This document shows positions 1-7,919 of a DNA stretch of 37,977 nucleotides, piece by piece; position 1 is the first letter of the stretch; each line of letters opens with the position of its first letter. The translations under genes and the position numbers were made by a program. The stretch covers positions 1-37,977 of the forward strand of contig CALVEV010000008.1 in assembly GCA_944326685.1 (NCBI GenBank), given 5' to 3'. Source of the DNA: Candidatus Gastranaerophilales bacterium. GTDB lineage: Bacteria; Cyanobacteriota; Vampirovibrionia; Gastranaerophilales; Gastranaerophilaceae. Below the pieces are notes generated by a model. That model was not told the DNA's origin. It saw only the letters and a program-made list of their open reading frames with translations, and ran no database searches.

Positions 1-55
1 CGTTATCTATTTCATCTAAAAATCTTTCTGGCATTGATATTAAAACTCTTGACAT
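1..55 (-). CDS. Ribbon-helix-helix (CopG-like) protein, N-terminus only
   Basis: The minus strand opens with an ATG at 55 and reads MSRVLISMPERFLDEIDN before leaving the window. A short beta strand with alternating hydrophobic residues followed by PERFLDEID is typical of the N-terminus of ribbon-helix-helix DNA-binding proteins (CopG/antitoxin type). An AGGGAA ribosome-binding site lies about seven bases upstream. Only 18 residues are visible, so whether it is an antitoxin or a stand-alone regulator cannot be told. It is divergent from the HD-domain gene at 238. Confidence 0.6.
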   Translation of the reverse strand, partial: MSRVLISMPERFLDEIDN

Positions 56-237
56 AATTAAATTCCCTTTATTTTTTGTATAAGATATTACTCTTAGTTC
101 CCGCTTACATATATACAAAGTATTTAACAAAGAAAAAATTGCTTAATTTTTTATAATCTAGTTACAAATGTTAACAAATAACAAAAAATCCTTGTTTGTA
201 GTACGATATAGGTAGTTAATTCGTTTGGGAGGAAATA

Positions 238-1065
238 ATGTTTAGTACAGAAATTCATTATGAGGTAGTTTCTTTTTCTGTTGGTGATACAAAAGCAGGA
301 ACTAAGATGGGTAAACTTCAATTAAAAGATCCATCAACAGAAACTGTACTAAATTGTGTCCTTTGGGAAGAAGCGCTTAACAGAATGGATTTAAAACTAT
401 TTAGAATAGGGAACTTAGTAAGAATTGTTACAGCCTCTTTCAATGAAAGATTTAATAACTGCTTAATTACTTCTCTTGAACTTATTAAAGAAGCTAAGAT
501 GGGGTTATCTGAGCCAGAGAGAGATAATGCTTATAATGAACTTGTAGATTATATTAAATCTATAAATGATGACAAACTTAGAGATTTTATATTAGATTTC
601 TTTGAAAAAAATACAGAAAAAATTAAAGTTTCACCAGCAGCAAAAACTATGCACCATAACTATATTGGTGGACTTTTGGTACATACATTAGAGTGTGTGA
701 AAATTGCTGATGAAAATATCAAAATTTTATTTCAAGAAATAAATCGTGATGAAGCTATTGCAGCTTGTATTCTTCACGATATTGGAAAGATTTTTGAATA
801 TACTATTAATATTGAAAATGGTATGATAGATTATGATGAAAATTTCCAAAAAGAATGGATAACCCATTCTCAATTTGGATATTCAATTTGCATGATAAAT
901 GGATTTAAACGTGTAGCAAAAATGATTGCTGCCCATCATGGAAGAACTGATTGGGGAGCTATTGTTGACTTAAATGAAAAAGACTTAGAATCTTATGTTT
1001 ATTTTATACACCATATTGACGATTTATCTGCAAAATATGGTAAAACTAGCGTGACAATGTTATAG
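238..1065 (+). CDS. YhaM-like OB-fold/HD-domain 3'-5' exoribonuclease
   Basis: This 275-residue protein has an N-terminal OB-fold-like region (about 1-90) and an HD phosphohydrolase domain (about 135-265). Candidate metal ligands are H149 (GGLLVHTLE), H180-D181 (ILHDIGK), H210, H233/H234 (AHHGR) and D261. The HHNYIGGLLVHT stretch is characteristic of the YhaM family, 3'-5' exoribonucleases of RNA and single-stranded DNA. Family members are usually about 310 residues, so this one is a little short at both ends. A strong GGGAGG site precedes the ATG. It ends 13 bases before thrB and is probably cotranscribed with it, with no obvious functional link. Cleavage activity is inferred from the family. 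Confidence 0.78.
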   Translation: MFSTEIHYEVVSFSVGDTKAGTKMGKLQLKDPSTETVLNCVLWEEALNRMDLKLFRIGNLVRIVTASFNERFNNCLITSLELIKEAKMGLSEPERDNAYNELVDYIKSINDDKLRDFILDFFEKNTEKIKVSPAAKTMHHNYIGGLLVHTLECVKIADENIKILFQEINRDEAIAACILHDIGKIFEYTINIENGMIDYDENFQKEWITHSQFGYSICMINGFKRVAKMIAAHHGRTDWGAIVDLNEKDLESYVYFIHHIDDLSAKYGKTSVTML

Positions 1066-1078
1066 CAGAAAGGGAAAT

Positions 1079-2014
1079 ATGAAAGTTAGCGTTAAAGTTC
1101 CGGCCACATCGGCTAATTTAGGACCAGGATTTGATTGTTTAGGAATTGCATTACCTATTTATAATACTGTTACTATTGATGAAACTGTGCTACCTGGAAC
1201 TGGTGTTGAAATAAATATCCTTTCTCCAAACGATAATTTTGATGATTTAATAATTGATCATATACCTAGAGATGAAAATAGTATTGTTTATAAGGCTGTA
1301 GAACTTTTATATAATTCTATTGGGCAAACCCCATCTGAATTAAAAATAAATATTCAAACAACAATTCCTGTAACAAGAGGTTTAGGAAGTTCTGCAGCTG
1401 TTATTGTTGGTGCTTTAATCGCAGCAAATCATTTATTAGGAGAGCCAGCTGATGAATCAGCATTATTATCAATTGCAACAGAAATAGAAGGTCATCCTGA
1501 TAATGTAACTCCAGCTATTGTTGGAGGTTTAGTATTATCTTCTCAAGAAGATGATGGTAGTATCCTTTATCGAAAAATACAATGGCCTGAAGAATGGGCA
1601 TTAACCGTTTGTATTCCAGATGTTGAACTAGCAACAGAAATTTCTCGTTCTGTATTACCAGAAAATGTTCCAATGCAAGATGCTGTTTATAATACTAAAA
1701 GAATGGGTATGCTAATGCATGCTGTAAATACGGTTGATGCAGAACTTATGAAAGCAGCATTAAACGATAAGTTACATCAACCATATCGTTCAAAACTGGT
1801 TCCGTGGATGGATGAAATAAATAAATCAATAAGGCATGATGAAGATATTTTTGGATGTGTTTTAAGTGGTGCTGGCTCTGCTGTTTTAGTTATTTCTAAA
1901 CACTCAGCTGCTGATAGAGCAAGGGCAAAGATTTTTGAAGTTATGGAAAATTTAAGCGTTAAAGCTGAAATCAAAACTCTTAAGGTTGAAAATAATGGAG
2001 CAACAATTATTTAA
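1079..2014 (+). CDS. thrB: Homoserine kinase
   Basis: A GHMP-family kinase of 311 residues that phosphorylates L-homoserine with ATP to O-phosphohomoserine, the substrate of threonine synthase. The N-terminus (VKVPATSANLGPGFDCLG) is diagnostic of ThrB. The glycine/serine-rich ATP loop is PVTRGLGSSAAVIVGAL near residue 100, and the late GCVLSGAGSAVL segment is the third GHMP motif. Length matches the family. The start has an AAAGGGAA site just upstream and follows the HD gene by 13 bases. thrC and hom are not in the window. The protein is cytoplasmic. Confidence 0.95.
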   Translation: MKVSVKVPATSANLGPGFDCLGIALPIYNTVTIDETVLPGTGVEINILSPNDNFDDLIIDHIPRDENSIVYKAVELLYNSIGQTPSELKINIQTTIPVTRGLGSSAAVIVGALIAANHLLGEPADESALLSIATEIEGHPDNVTPAIVGGLVLSSQEDDGSILYRKIQWPEEWALTVCIPDVELATEISRSVLPENVPMQDAVYNTKRMGMLMHAVNTVDAELMKAALNDKLHQPYRSKLVPWMDEINKSIRHDEDIFGCVLSGAGSAVLVISKHSAADRARAKIFEVMENLSVKAEIKTLKVENNGATII

Positions 2015-2137
2015 AATAGTATTGTAAATTTTTATAACATTAAGCTAAAGAAACCATAAATATTTACCGTAATATATTTTGAATGAATTTAGTTATTTTT
2101 TGTGCACTACTAAATTTCATTTAATAGGGTAAATAAA

Positions 2138-4015
2138 ATGGGAATGTCTTCATCACAAGCAAGATTGCTATCCTTAACAAGTAGGATGCATGACATAGAG
2201 TATAAGGCTCAAAACTTAGAGGCTCAAAAGCTCCAAATGGCTAATGAGTCAACAGCTGTGTACAAAGAATACGAAAATGCCCTAAATGCGACAAAAGTGC
2301 AACTAAAACAATTAAATAATGATGGTAGTATATATTATCAAGATGCAACTTATAATTTATTAATAGCAAATGGTTATAGAGTAGAAGTTAATGGTGATAA
2401 ACGTGTTCCTGTTGAGCAAGCTGTTGCTGATAATTTTGTTGAAGCAGCAGGTAATGAAGATTATTTTGTTGCTTTACAAACAGGTAGAGTTACAGCAACT
2501 AATCAATCAGTTGATGGTGTTAAAGAAATATATACTGTTGAACAGTTTATGAATATTGGCACAACTGGGAAGTATAGATTAATGTCCAATATTGATTTAA
2601 CAGGTAAAAATTGGAATCCAAAAAGTTTTAGTGGAACACTTGATGGTAATGGTTATTCAATAACAGGTCTTACAAAAAATTTATTTTCTTCTTTAGGAAA
2701 TGGTGCAAAGGTTTCAAACTTAGGTTTGGAAAGTAATTTTACTACTAGTTCTCAGAATGCCGGTTTATTAGCAAATACAGTTTCAGGTACAGTAAATATT
2801 GATAATGTAAATATATCTGGACGTATAACATCCACAGCTTCTTCAGGATATATTGGTGGTTTAATTGGTAAAGCAAATTCGAATTCTAATGTTACAATTT
2901 CTAATATTACTTCTAATGTAAATATAAGTAATAGCACGGGGGCTATAGATGGAGGAGGAATTCTAGGTTTTGCTGAGAGTGCTACTGTAACTATAAAAAA
3001 TAGTCAATATAGTGGAACAATAAGTTTAACTGGAGGAAATAATAGTATTGGAGGTATTATTGGTATATATCAAGCTGGTAATACTGATATAAATAATTGT
3101 TCATCAAACTTAACTGCAGTTAGTGGGACTTCATCCGCAGGAACACGGGGTGTTGGAGGTATTGTTGGAACTGGTTGGGCAATAAGTAATGCGAACCATC
3201 ATATATCAAATTGTGAATCTAATTTAACAAGTGATGCTGATCTTAATAGAGTTGGTGGAATTGCTGGTTATTTCCAAGGTGAAATGGAAAATTGTTATGC
3301 AAATTCTAATATTTCTAATAATAATTCTGCTGCAATAGCTGGTGGTATTGTTGCTATCAATGATGGCAAGATAGATAATTCTTATTCAGATGTTATTATT
3401 TCTGGTACAACTAATAAGAAAGGTTCTATTGCTGCTAGCAATACAGCTAAAGGACAAATAACAAATTCATCATCTTCAAATAGTTCAATTAATGAAGTAG
3501 ATATGAATAATGGCTCAAATGATGGAAATGCAGCAGATAGAACACAAATTACTTGTGATTCAAGTGGTGCAAGTTTATCAGTTAATACAACAATAGATAA
3601 TGCAGGTGCATCTGAAGCAAGAAAACTATATCAGGATATGAGAGCATTTGGTTATTTTGTAGGTGATCAAGCCGATAGTCCTGTTGTTGGCCATGAAGAT
3701 GACTCAAATTGGTTTACAACTATGTTAAATATGGGACTTCTATTCTTGTTTAAGCAAGATAGTACAACAGGGGAGTTCTATCAAGTAAATGTAGCAACTG
3801 ATACAAACTTACAAGAAGTTCAAGATGAAACAGACCTAAAAAAAGCCGAAGCAAAATATGAATCAGATATGAGAAAAATTAATGCTAAAGATAAGAAATT
3901 TGATACTGATTTATCTGCCTTAGAAAACGAAAGAAATGCAATTAAAACAGAAATGGAAACTTTAAAAACTGTTACTAAAGATAATGTAGATAGAACATTT
4001 AAATTATTCTCATAG
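2138..4015 (+). CDS. GLUG-like beta-helix protein with conserved coiled-coil ends
   Basis: A 625-residue protein of unknown function built in three parts. Residues 1-70 are charged and helical (LEAQKLQMANESTAVYKEY) with no signal peptide. Residues about 127-465 form a beta-helix of the GLUG type: after an entry motif (YTVEQFMNIGTTGKYRLMSN) the turns GGLIG, GGGILG, GGIIG, GGIVG, GGIAG and GGIVA recur about every 33 residues (near 240, 272, 305, 339, 373 and 401). Residues about 565-625 are again helical and end in NVDRTFKLFS. This tail is nearly identical to the end of the partial gene at 37844, which defines a family with constant ends. GLUG proteins are often surface adhesins; export and adhesion here are inference. 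Upstream and downstream genes appear unrelated. Confidence 0.8.
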   Translation: MGMSSSQARLLSLTSRMHDIEYKAQNLEAQKLQMANESTAVYKEYENALNATKVQLKQLNNDGSIYYQDATYNLLIANGYRVEVNGDKRVPVEQAVADNFVEAAGNEDYFVALQTGRVTATNQSVDGVKEIYTVEQFMNIGTTGKYRLMSNIDLTGKNWNPKSFSGTLDGNGYSITGLTKNLFSSLGNGAKVSNLGLESNFTTSSQNAGLLANTVSGTVNIDNVNISGRITSTASSGYIGGLIGKANSNSNVTISNITSNVNISNSTGAIDGGGILGFAESATVTIKNSQYSGTISLTGGNNSIGGIIGIYQAGNTDINNCSSNLTAVSGTSSAGTRGVGGIVGTGWAISNANHHISNCESNLTSDADLNRVGGIAGYFQGEMENCYANSNISNNNSAAIAGGIVAINDGKIDNSYSDVIISGTTNKKGSIAASNTAKGQITNSSSSNSSINEVDMNNGSNDGNAADRTQITCDSSGASLSVNTTIDNAGASEARKLYQDMRAFGYFVGDQADSPVVGHEDDSNWFTTMLNMGLLFLFKQDSTTGEFYQVNVATDTNLQEVQDETDLKKAEAKYESDMRKINAKDKKFDTDLSALENERNAIKTEMETLKTVTKDNVDRTFKLFS

Positions 4016-4035
4016 TGCTAAGGAGTAAATAAGAG

Positions 4036-4055
4036 GGGTAAATATTAATTTACCC
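4036..4055. terminator. Hairpin between convergent genes
   Basis: A perfect 8-bp stem (GGGTAAAT / ATTTACCC) with a four-base loop lies 21 bases after the stop of the beta-helix gene. It overlaps the last codon and stop of the convergent winged-helix gene. The downstream run is only moderately T-rich, so termination strength is uncertain. The position suits a shared, bidirectional terminator. Confidence 0.5.
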
Positions 4056-4706
4056 TATATTCTCGTTCTTAATTTGGTATTCCGATTCATCTATATTGAA
4101 CTTGTTTATAAGGTATTTTGCTACAACACTTCTTTTTAAAAATGCGCGGGGGATACCTCTCTTTAGATGATTAACTGCCGTATCCCTATCCCAATTGGTA
4201 TAATCTGATGTTAGCTGCATATCTTTATACTCTTGTAAGAGCTCTTTAGTTTTATCTACACTTGGACTATTCATTATTGGAACAGACACTTTTTTATCAA
4301 AAGTTTTTTTATTAAAACCTTGTTCTTTTATATGTTCTTTATCTGTTATATTGGAAGTGCCGGAATCCGGCAATTCTAATCCCGAATTTCGGCAATTTAC
4401 TGCCGGATTTAGGTAATTAATATTTAGATATTCGCAAAGTATTGGTAAATTTAATTTATATAAATTGGTAAATTTGCGAGTAATAGTAATTAAATTTAAT
4501 TTTTTTAATTTTGCGATTGATTCAGTAATTACAGTTTGTGATACTCCAGTTTTTTCTATTATTGTTGATTGTTTTGGAAAAACGAATTCTTTTTTTGAAT
4601 TATAGCAACTTACCAGATATATTAAAACTAATTTATCTGATGAATTTAAAGGAAATTTGCCTAAATTATTTATTAATTTTTGGGTTAAATGGTGTGAATT
4701 AATCAT
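4050..4706 (-). CDS. Winged-helix (HTH_36-like) protein, replication/regulator type
   Basis: A 218-residue protein. Residues 20-90 read as a winged helix: LVLIYLVSCY, then PKQSTIIEKTGVSQTVITES as the recognition helix, then KLNLITITRKFTNLYKLNLP as the wing. This resembles HTH_36 domains found in phage and plasmid replication proteins and some regulators. The rest is polar, with no recognised catalytic domain; the C-terminus (RGIPRAFLKRSVVAKYLINKFNID) may be a small helical unit. The gene has no Shine-Dalgarno sequence, but a promoter abuts its ATG (separate entry), and its own sequence contains GC-rich palindromes at 4359-4410. It stands alone, convergent with the beta-helix gene. It may be a phage- or plasmid-derived remnant; a chromosomal regulator is the alternative. 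Confidence 0.6.
   Translation of the reverse strand: MINSHHLTQKLINNLGKFPLNSSDKLVLIYLVSCYNSKKEFVFPKQSTIIEKTGVSQTVITESIAKLKKLNLITITRKFTNLYKLNLPILCEYLNINYLNPAVNCRNSGLELPDSGTSNITDKEHIKEQGFNKKTFDKKVSVPIMNSPSVDKTKELLQEYKDMQLTSDYTNWDRDTAVNHLKRGIPRAFLKRSVVAKYLINKFNIDESEYQIKNENIG
4359..4410. repeat. Cluster of CCGGAAT-type palindromes inside the winged-helix gene
   Basis: A 15-base near-perfect palindrome (TGCCGGAATCCGGCA, 4359-4373) is followed by CCCGAATTTCGGCA (4382-4395) and TGCCGGATT (4402-4410). These GC-rich half-sites stand out in a very AT-rich gene. Repeated sites within the coding sequence of an HTH protein could be its own binding sites, as with the origin iterons inside the lambda O gene. 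That function is inference. Confidence 0.45.
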
Positions 4707-4712
4707 AAATTA

Positions 4713-4742
4713 ATTATACATAATGTAAAAGAAGTATGTAAA
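4713..4742 (-). promoter_or_regulatory. Promoter giving a leaderless transcript of the winged-helix gene
   Basis: On the minus strand TTTACA (4742-4737) and a consensus TATAAT (4718-4713) are separated by 18 bases. The ATG of the gene begins only six bases after the -10 box, which is where sigma-70-type transcription normally starts. With no Shine-Dalgarno sequence, the mRNA is predicted to begin at or next to its start codon. Confidence 0.55.
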
Positions 4743-4770
4743 ATGTTACACATAAATTTACATCTAATTA

Positions 4771-4796
4771 AATTGCTTCGCTTTGCTCGCAATGAC
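4771..4796. repeat. Dispersed palindromic repeat (CGTCATTGCGAGC type)
   Basis: The sequence reads as an imperfect inverted repeat, with ATTGC and GCAAT at its ends, followed by GACG. It resembles a short GC-rich repeat (CGTCATTGCGAG... on the other strand) that I recall from intergenic regions of many bacteria. It sits between the start of the winged-helix gene and the end of nnrD. A degenerate relative appears at 7780-7828. The copy number in the genome cannot be seen here. Confidence 0.5.
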
Positions 4797-4815
4797 GCAA
4801 GAAAATATTATTTCG

Positions 4816-5631
4816 TCATCTTGATAAAATATCAACAATTGCAAGTGGGATATATTTTAGTAAATCACTTGCAAGAACAGAGTATTCTGTTAACATGCTT
4901 GACGCAATTTCTCCTGTTCTGCCGTGTAAATATACTCCTAATTTTGCAGCTTCAAAGTTTGTCATACCTTGAGCAGAAAGTCCTGATATAATACCTGTTA
5001 GAACATCTCCTGAACCTGCTTTAGCGAGTGCAGAATTTCCTGTATCATTGATATAAATTTCCATTTCTTTAGAGCAAACGACTGTGCTATGTAATTTTAA
5101 AACAGTTGTACAATTATATTTTTTAGACAATTTTTTAGCATAATCTACAGGCTTTTCAAGAATTTTTTCTACATCAACTTTTAATAGTCTTGATGCTTCC
5201 ATTGGATGAGGAGTTATTATTAAATTTGCTGGAAGCTTAGAAGGCTTCTTTTTTGCCATTAAATTAAGCCCGTCAGCATCAATAATTACAGTCTTATCAG
5301 TACCAGCCAAAGTTGAAATTATTGATTTGAATAATATTGATGTCCCAGCCTCAACAGATAATCCACAACCAATTGAAACTACATTAAACTTTTCTATCGC
5401 TTCTTTTACATTTGCAATAGGGATATAGACAATATCAGGGGACAAATTTGCAACAATATTCATTGATTTGGGCGAACCTGATAGTGCAACATAGCCACAT
5501 CCAACTCTTAATGCAGAAACTGAAGACAAATAAGCTGCTCCCGAATAATTTTCAGAACCTGCTATATTTAAAACTTTTCCAAATGTCCCTTTATTAGAAA
5601 ATTCAGGGCGTTCAGGCATTTTAAAGTCCAT
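4816..5631 (-). CDS. nnrD: ADP-dependent NAD(P)H-hydrate dehydratase
   Basis: A 271-residue ribokinase-fold enzyme that dehydrates the damaged S-form of NADHX/NADPHX using ADP, restoring NAD(P)H. The family signature is NSALAKAGSGDVLTGIISGL near residue 205, with the catalytic Asp in GSGD; ITPHPMEASRLL is the other conserved block. The protein lacks the N-terminal NnrE epimerase domain found in many bacterial fusions and resembles the stand-alone Bacillus YxkO type, so the epimerase must be encoded elsewhere or be absent. Its ATG lies 11 bases inside the end of trmL and is preceded by GAGGTG, suggesting translational coupling. Confidence 0.9.
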   Translation of the reverse strand: MDFKMPERPEFSNKGTFGKVLNIAGSENYSGAAYLSSVSALRVGCGYVALSGSPKSMNIVANLSPDIVYIPIANVKEAIEKFNVVSIGCGLSVEAGTSILFKSIISTLAGTDKTVIIDADGLNLMAKKKPSKLPANLIITPHPMEASRLLKVDVEKILEKPVDYAKKLSKKYNCTTVLKLHSTVVCSKEMEIYINDTGNSALAKAGSGDVLTGIISGLSAQGMTNFEAAKLGVYLHGRTGEIASSMLTEYSVLASDLLKYIPLAIVDILSR

Positions 5632-6076
5632 TTTGTCTTATCACCTCATAAGCTGTTATCGCAACCGAATTTGATAGATTTAAACTTCTTTGACCTTCTT
5701 TCATTGGGATTGTAACAGCATTTTTATCTGTAACATACTTTTCTGGTAATCCTCTTGTCTCAGGCCCAAACACGATAAAATCACCATCTTTATATTGAAT
5801 ATCTGTATATAATTTATCAGTTTTTGTTGTTAAGTAATAAAAATTTGCATCAGGAAACTCTGCAAATAGTTCCTCCATAGTATCAATTTTATGTAAATCA
5901 ACACTATCCCAATAATCTAGCCCTGCACGTTTAGTGTATTTGCTACTTAATGAAAACCCTAATTTTCCAACAAGGTAAAGACTTGCACCACAACAAGCAC
6001 AAAGTCTAGCAATATTGCCTGTATTTTGCGGAATTTCAGGTTCATATAAAACTATGTTTAATTTATTTTGTTTCAT
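5621..6076 (-). CDS. trmL: tRNA (cytidine/uridine-34-2'-O)-methyltransferase
   Basis: A SPOUT-class RNA methyltransferase that 2'-O-methylates the wobble base of certain leucine tRNAs. Family blocks are the N-terminal LNIVLYEPEIPQNTGNIARL, FGPETRGLPEKY in the middle, and the knot-forming IPMKEGQRSLNLSNSVAI at the C-terminus. I place the start at ATG 6076 (151 residues, the usual TrmL size). A longer frame runs to 6133, but its extra 19 residues are not TrmL-like and would lie wholly inside pgsA. The chosen start still overlaps the end of pgsA by 14 bases. No strong Shine-Dalgarno is visible, so translation may depend on ribosomes finishing the upstream gene. Confidence 0.9.
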   Translation of the reverse strand: MKQNKLNIVLYEPEIPQNTGNIARLCACCGASLYLVGKLGFSLSSKYTKRAGLDYWDSVDLHKIDTMEELFAEFPDANFYYLTTKTDKLYTDIQYKDGDFIVFGPETRGLPEKYVTDKNAVTIPMKEGQRSLNLSNSVAITAYEVIRQNGL

Positions 6077-6653
6077 TGATAACGTATTTAGCCTCGATAA
6101 GTACAGGTAAACCTCTAACAACACAGAATACAATAGCTATAACTGCTAACCAATAACCTATTTCAAATATTAAATCAGAATGTGGAATATTAGGTATATT
6201 TGCAGCAATAATAACAATAAATGCTAAAACTTTAGCTACAGCGTAAGTAATTCTCATAAATTTTGATCCTGTGATAAATTTACAGATTGGATTAACTTGC
6301 ATTCCAAAAGGTGTTAAACCTTTTTCCATAGCAGCACTTCTTATTGTATCAGTGATAAATCCTCTGGTAATAGCAATAAGAGGGAATAAAATAGATAACC
6401 ATCCCATAACAGCAAAGAATATCCAATAAGAGTTTTCTACAATTCTGTCACTCATAATATCTAACAAAGCACCAAATTTAGATTCTTCATGCAACAAACG
6501 AGCAAGAAAACCGTCAAGTCCATCTAATGCGAATGCTAAAATTGTAAGAATTAATGCCCATACGTATGCTGAAACTGAGCCAGTTGTTGTCATCATTAAA
6601 TATAGAGCAATAAACATTAAAAATACTCTAAAAATAGTTACAAAATTTGCCAT
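6063..6653 (-). CDS. pgsA: CDP-alcohol phosphatidyltransferase (PgsA-like)
   Basis: A 196-residue integral membrane enzyme. Residues about 43-70 carry the complete CDP-alcohol phosphotransferase signature D-x2-D-G-x2-A-R-x8-G-x3-D-x3-D (starting LDGLDGFLARLLHEE), which binds metal and the CDP headgroup. Several hydrophobic segments follow and precede it, as expected for about six membrane helices. Length and the TDTIRSAAMEKGL segment favour phosphatidylglycerophosphate synthase, which makes PGP from CDP-diacylglycerol and glycerol 3-phosphate. The exact acceptor alcohol cannot be proved from sequence. It sits between an oxidoreductase gene (29-base gap) and trmL (overlapping). Confidence 0.82.
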   Translation of the reverse strand: MANFVTIFRVFLMFIALYLMMTTTGSVSAYVWALILTILAFALDGLDGFLARLLHEESKFGALLDIMSDRIVENSYWIFFAVMGWLSILFPLIAITRGFITDTIRSAAMEKGLTPFGMQVNPICKFITGSKFMRITYAVAKVLAFIVIIAANIPNIPHSDLIFEIGYWLAVIAIVFCVVRGLPVLIEAKYVINETK

Positions 6654-6682
6654 AAAAACCTCTTATATTTTATCTTCTTTTT

Positions 6683-7687
6683 TTACTGAAACTGTTTAGT
6701 ACGAGAAAGAGCAAAATGTCTTTCATTTAAAGCATTAACTTTAGCACCTAGCATAACTCTTTCAGCTTCTTCTAATATTTTAGTAACCATAAAGCCATTA
6801 TCGCCATCTGAACGAGCTTTTGTATGGTTTTCAATACAACTTACAAAGTGTTGACATTCAAGCTTCAATGGTTCAATTTCTAAATAATCAAGAGGAATAT
6901 CTTTTACAGCACTTCCTGGTTGATTATCGTATAATTTTAATTTATTTTCTGCAACTGTATCATCTAAAATTGCAGTCGCTTTAGTACCTCTAACAAGTAA
7001 AGTTACGTGTTTTTGAGGAGTAATCCAACTATCAGAAATATATCCTATTAAACCATCTTCAAATTCAATACCAATATGAGTTATATCCATAATAGTGTTG
7101 TCTTCAGTTGAACAACCTAAAGCAGAAATAACTTTTAATGGAGCTTTACCTGTAACATAAGAAATCATAGAAACATCATGTGGAGCTAAGTCCCACATAA
7201 CACTTCTATCATTCTTGAAGTAGTTAACATTAAGTCTATCTGATTGTGCGTAAACAATATCACCTAATTCTCCAGCTTCGATTAACATTTTTAATCTGTT
7301 AACTGCAGGGTGGTATAAAAGAAGGTGGCCAACCATTAAAACAAGACCTTTTTCGTTAGCTAATTCCATTAAATCTTTAGCTTCTTGAGCAACAGTTGAG
7401 ATTGGTTTTTCTACATACACATTTTTACCAGCTTCAAGTAATTTTTTTACAATACCATAGTGAGTATGGCTTGGAGTTACAACTGTAACACCTGTAATTT
7501 CAGGATTATCAATAATTTCTTGCATATCAGAAATTACATTAATATCAGGATAAAGTTCTTTGATTTTTTCACGAACTTCTGCATCCAAATCGCAAACTGT
7601 GTGTAAAACGTTTAAATTATAGAAATTACGGACAATGTTCTTTCCCCACATCCCGTAGCCAATAACAGCAACTTTTTGATTACTCAT
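6683..7687 (-). CDS. Gfo/Idh/MocA-family NAD(P)-dependent oxidoreductase
   Basis: A 334-residue soluble dehydrogenase. The N-terminus has the Rossmann fingerprint VAVIGYGMWGKNIVRNF; VVTPSHTHYGIVKKLLEAGK and the catalytic-lysine motif VEKPIS follow near residue 115, and the C-terminal domain contains the MWDLAPHDVSMI stretch with its conserved histidine. The pattern resembles WlbA/WbpB-type enzymes acting on UDP-sugars of surface polysaccharides, but the substrate cannot be assigned from sequence. I use the ATG at 7687, with AGGGAAG six bases upstream; an in-frame TTG at 7693 would leave no room for that site. It is the first gene of an apparent operon with pgsA, trmL and nnrD. Confidence 0.82.
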   Translation of the reverse strand: MSNQKVAVIGYGMWGKNIVRNFYNLNVLHTVCDLDAEVREKIKELYPDINVISDMQEIIDNPEITGVTVVTPSHTHYGIVKKLLEAGKNVYVEKPISTVAQEAKDLMELANEKGLVLMVGHLLLYHPAVNRLKMLIEAGELGDIVYAQSDRLNVNYFKNDRSVMWDLAPHDVSMISYVTGKAPLKVISALGCSTEDNTIMDITHIGIEFEDGLIGYISDSWITPQKHVTLLVRGTKATAILDDTVAENKLKLYDNQPGSAVKDIPLDYLEIEPLKLECQHFVSCIENHTKARSDGDNGFMVTKILEEAERVMLGAKVNALNERHFALSRTKQFQ

Positions 7688-7779
7688 TCTCAACTTCCCT
7701 CTTATCTAGTTAAATCTAATTTACTTAATTATAATACGTTAAAGATTAGATTACAAGCAGGGGGAAAGGTGTAAATATT

Positions 7780-7828
7780 ATTGCGTAATTACGAGGAACC
7801 AAAGTATCTGATGCACATTAGAATCTTA
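7780..7828. repeat. Degenerate dispersed repeat, related to 4771-4796
   Basis: The stretch TTGCGTAATTACGAGGAACC and what follows looks like a decayed copy of the CGTCATTGCGAGGAAC... class of intergenic repeats. The shared core with the other strand of 4771-4796 is CGT(C/A)ATT(G/A)CGAG. No open reading frame crosses it. It lies in the 280-base gap between the oxidoreductase gene and the giant gene. Confidence 0.35.
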
Positions 7829-7884
7829 TTTTCTGACATCTTAGTCTCTTTTTCACTTAGTCACTGTTAAATAGATTGCTTAAC

Positions 7885-7919
7885 TAACCCTCACCCCAGC
7901 CTTCTCCCTCGAGAGGGAA
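7885..7919. repeat. CCCTCACCCCAGCC-type intergenic repeat with hairpin
   Basis: The sequence CCCTCACCCCAGCCTTC followed by TCCCT-CGAG-AGGGA forms a GC-rich hairpin. It resembles a repetitive element (CCCTCACCCtagccCTCTCCC...) that I recall from many bacterial genomes. The base composition is strikingly unlike its surroundings. Together with 7780-7828 it fills most of the non-coding gap here. Confidence 0.45.

Noticed and set aside
4743..4991. Plus-strand open frame of 82 residues
   Set aside because: It lies mostly antisense to nnrD, includes the dispersed palindromic repeat and has no Shine-Dalgarno sequence.
6077..6133. Longer N-terminus for trmL
   Set aside because: The extra residues (MYSVLLEVYLYLSRLN) are not TrmL-like and would lie entirely inside pgsA.
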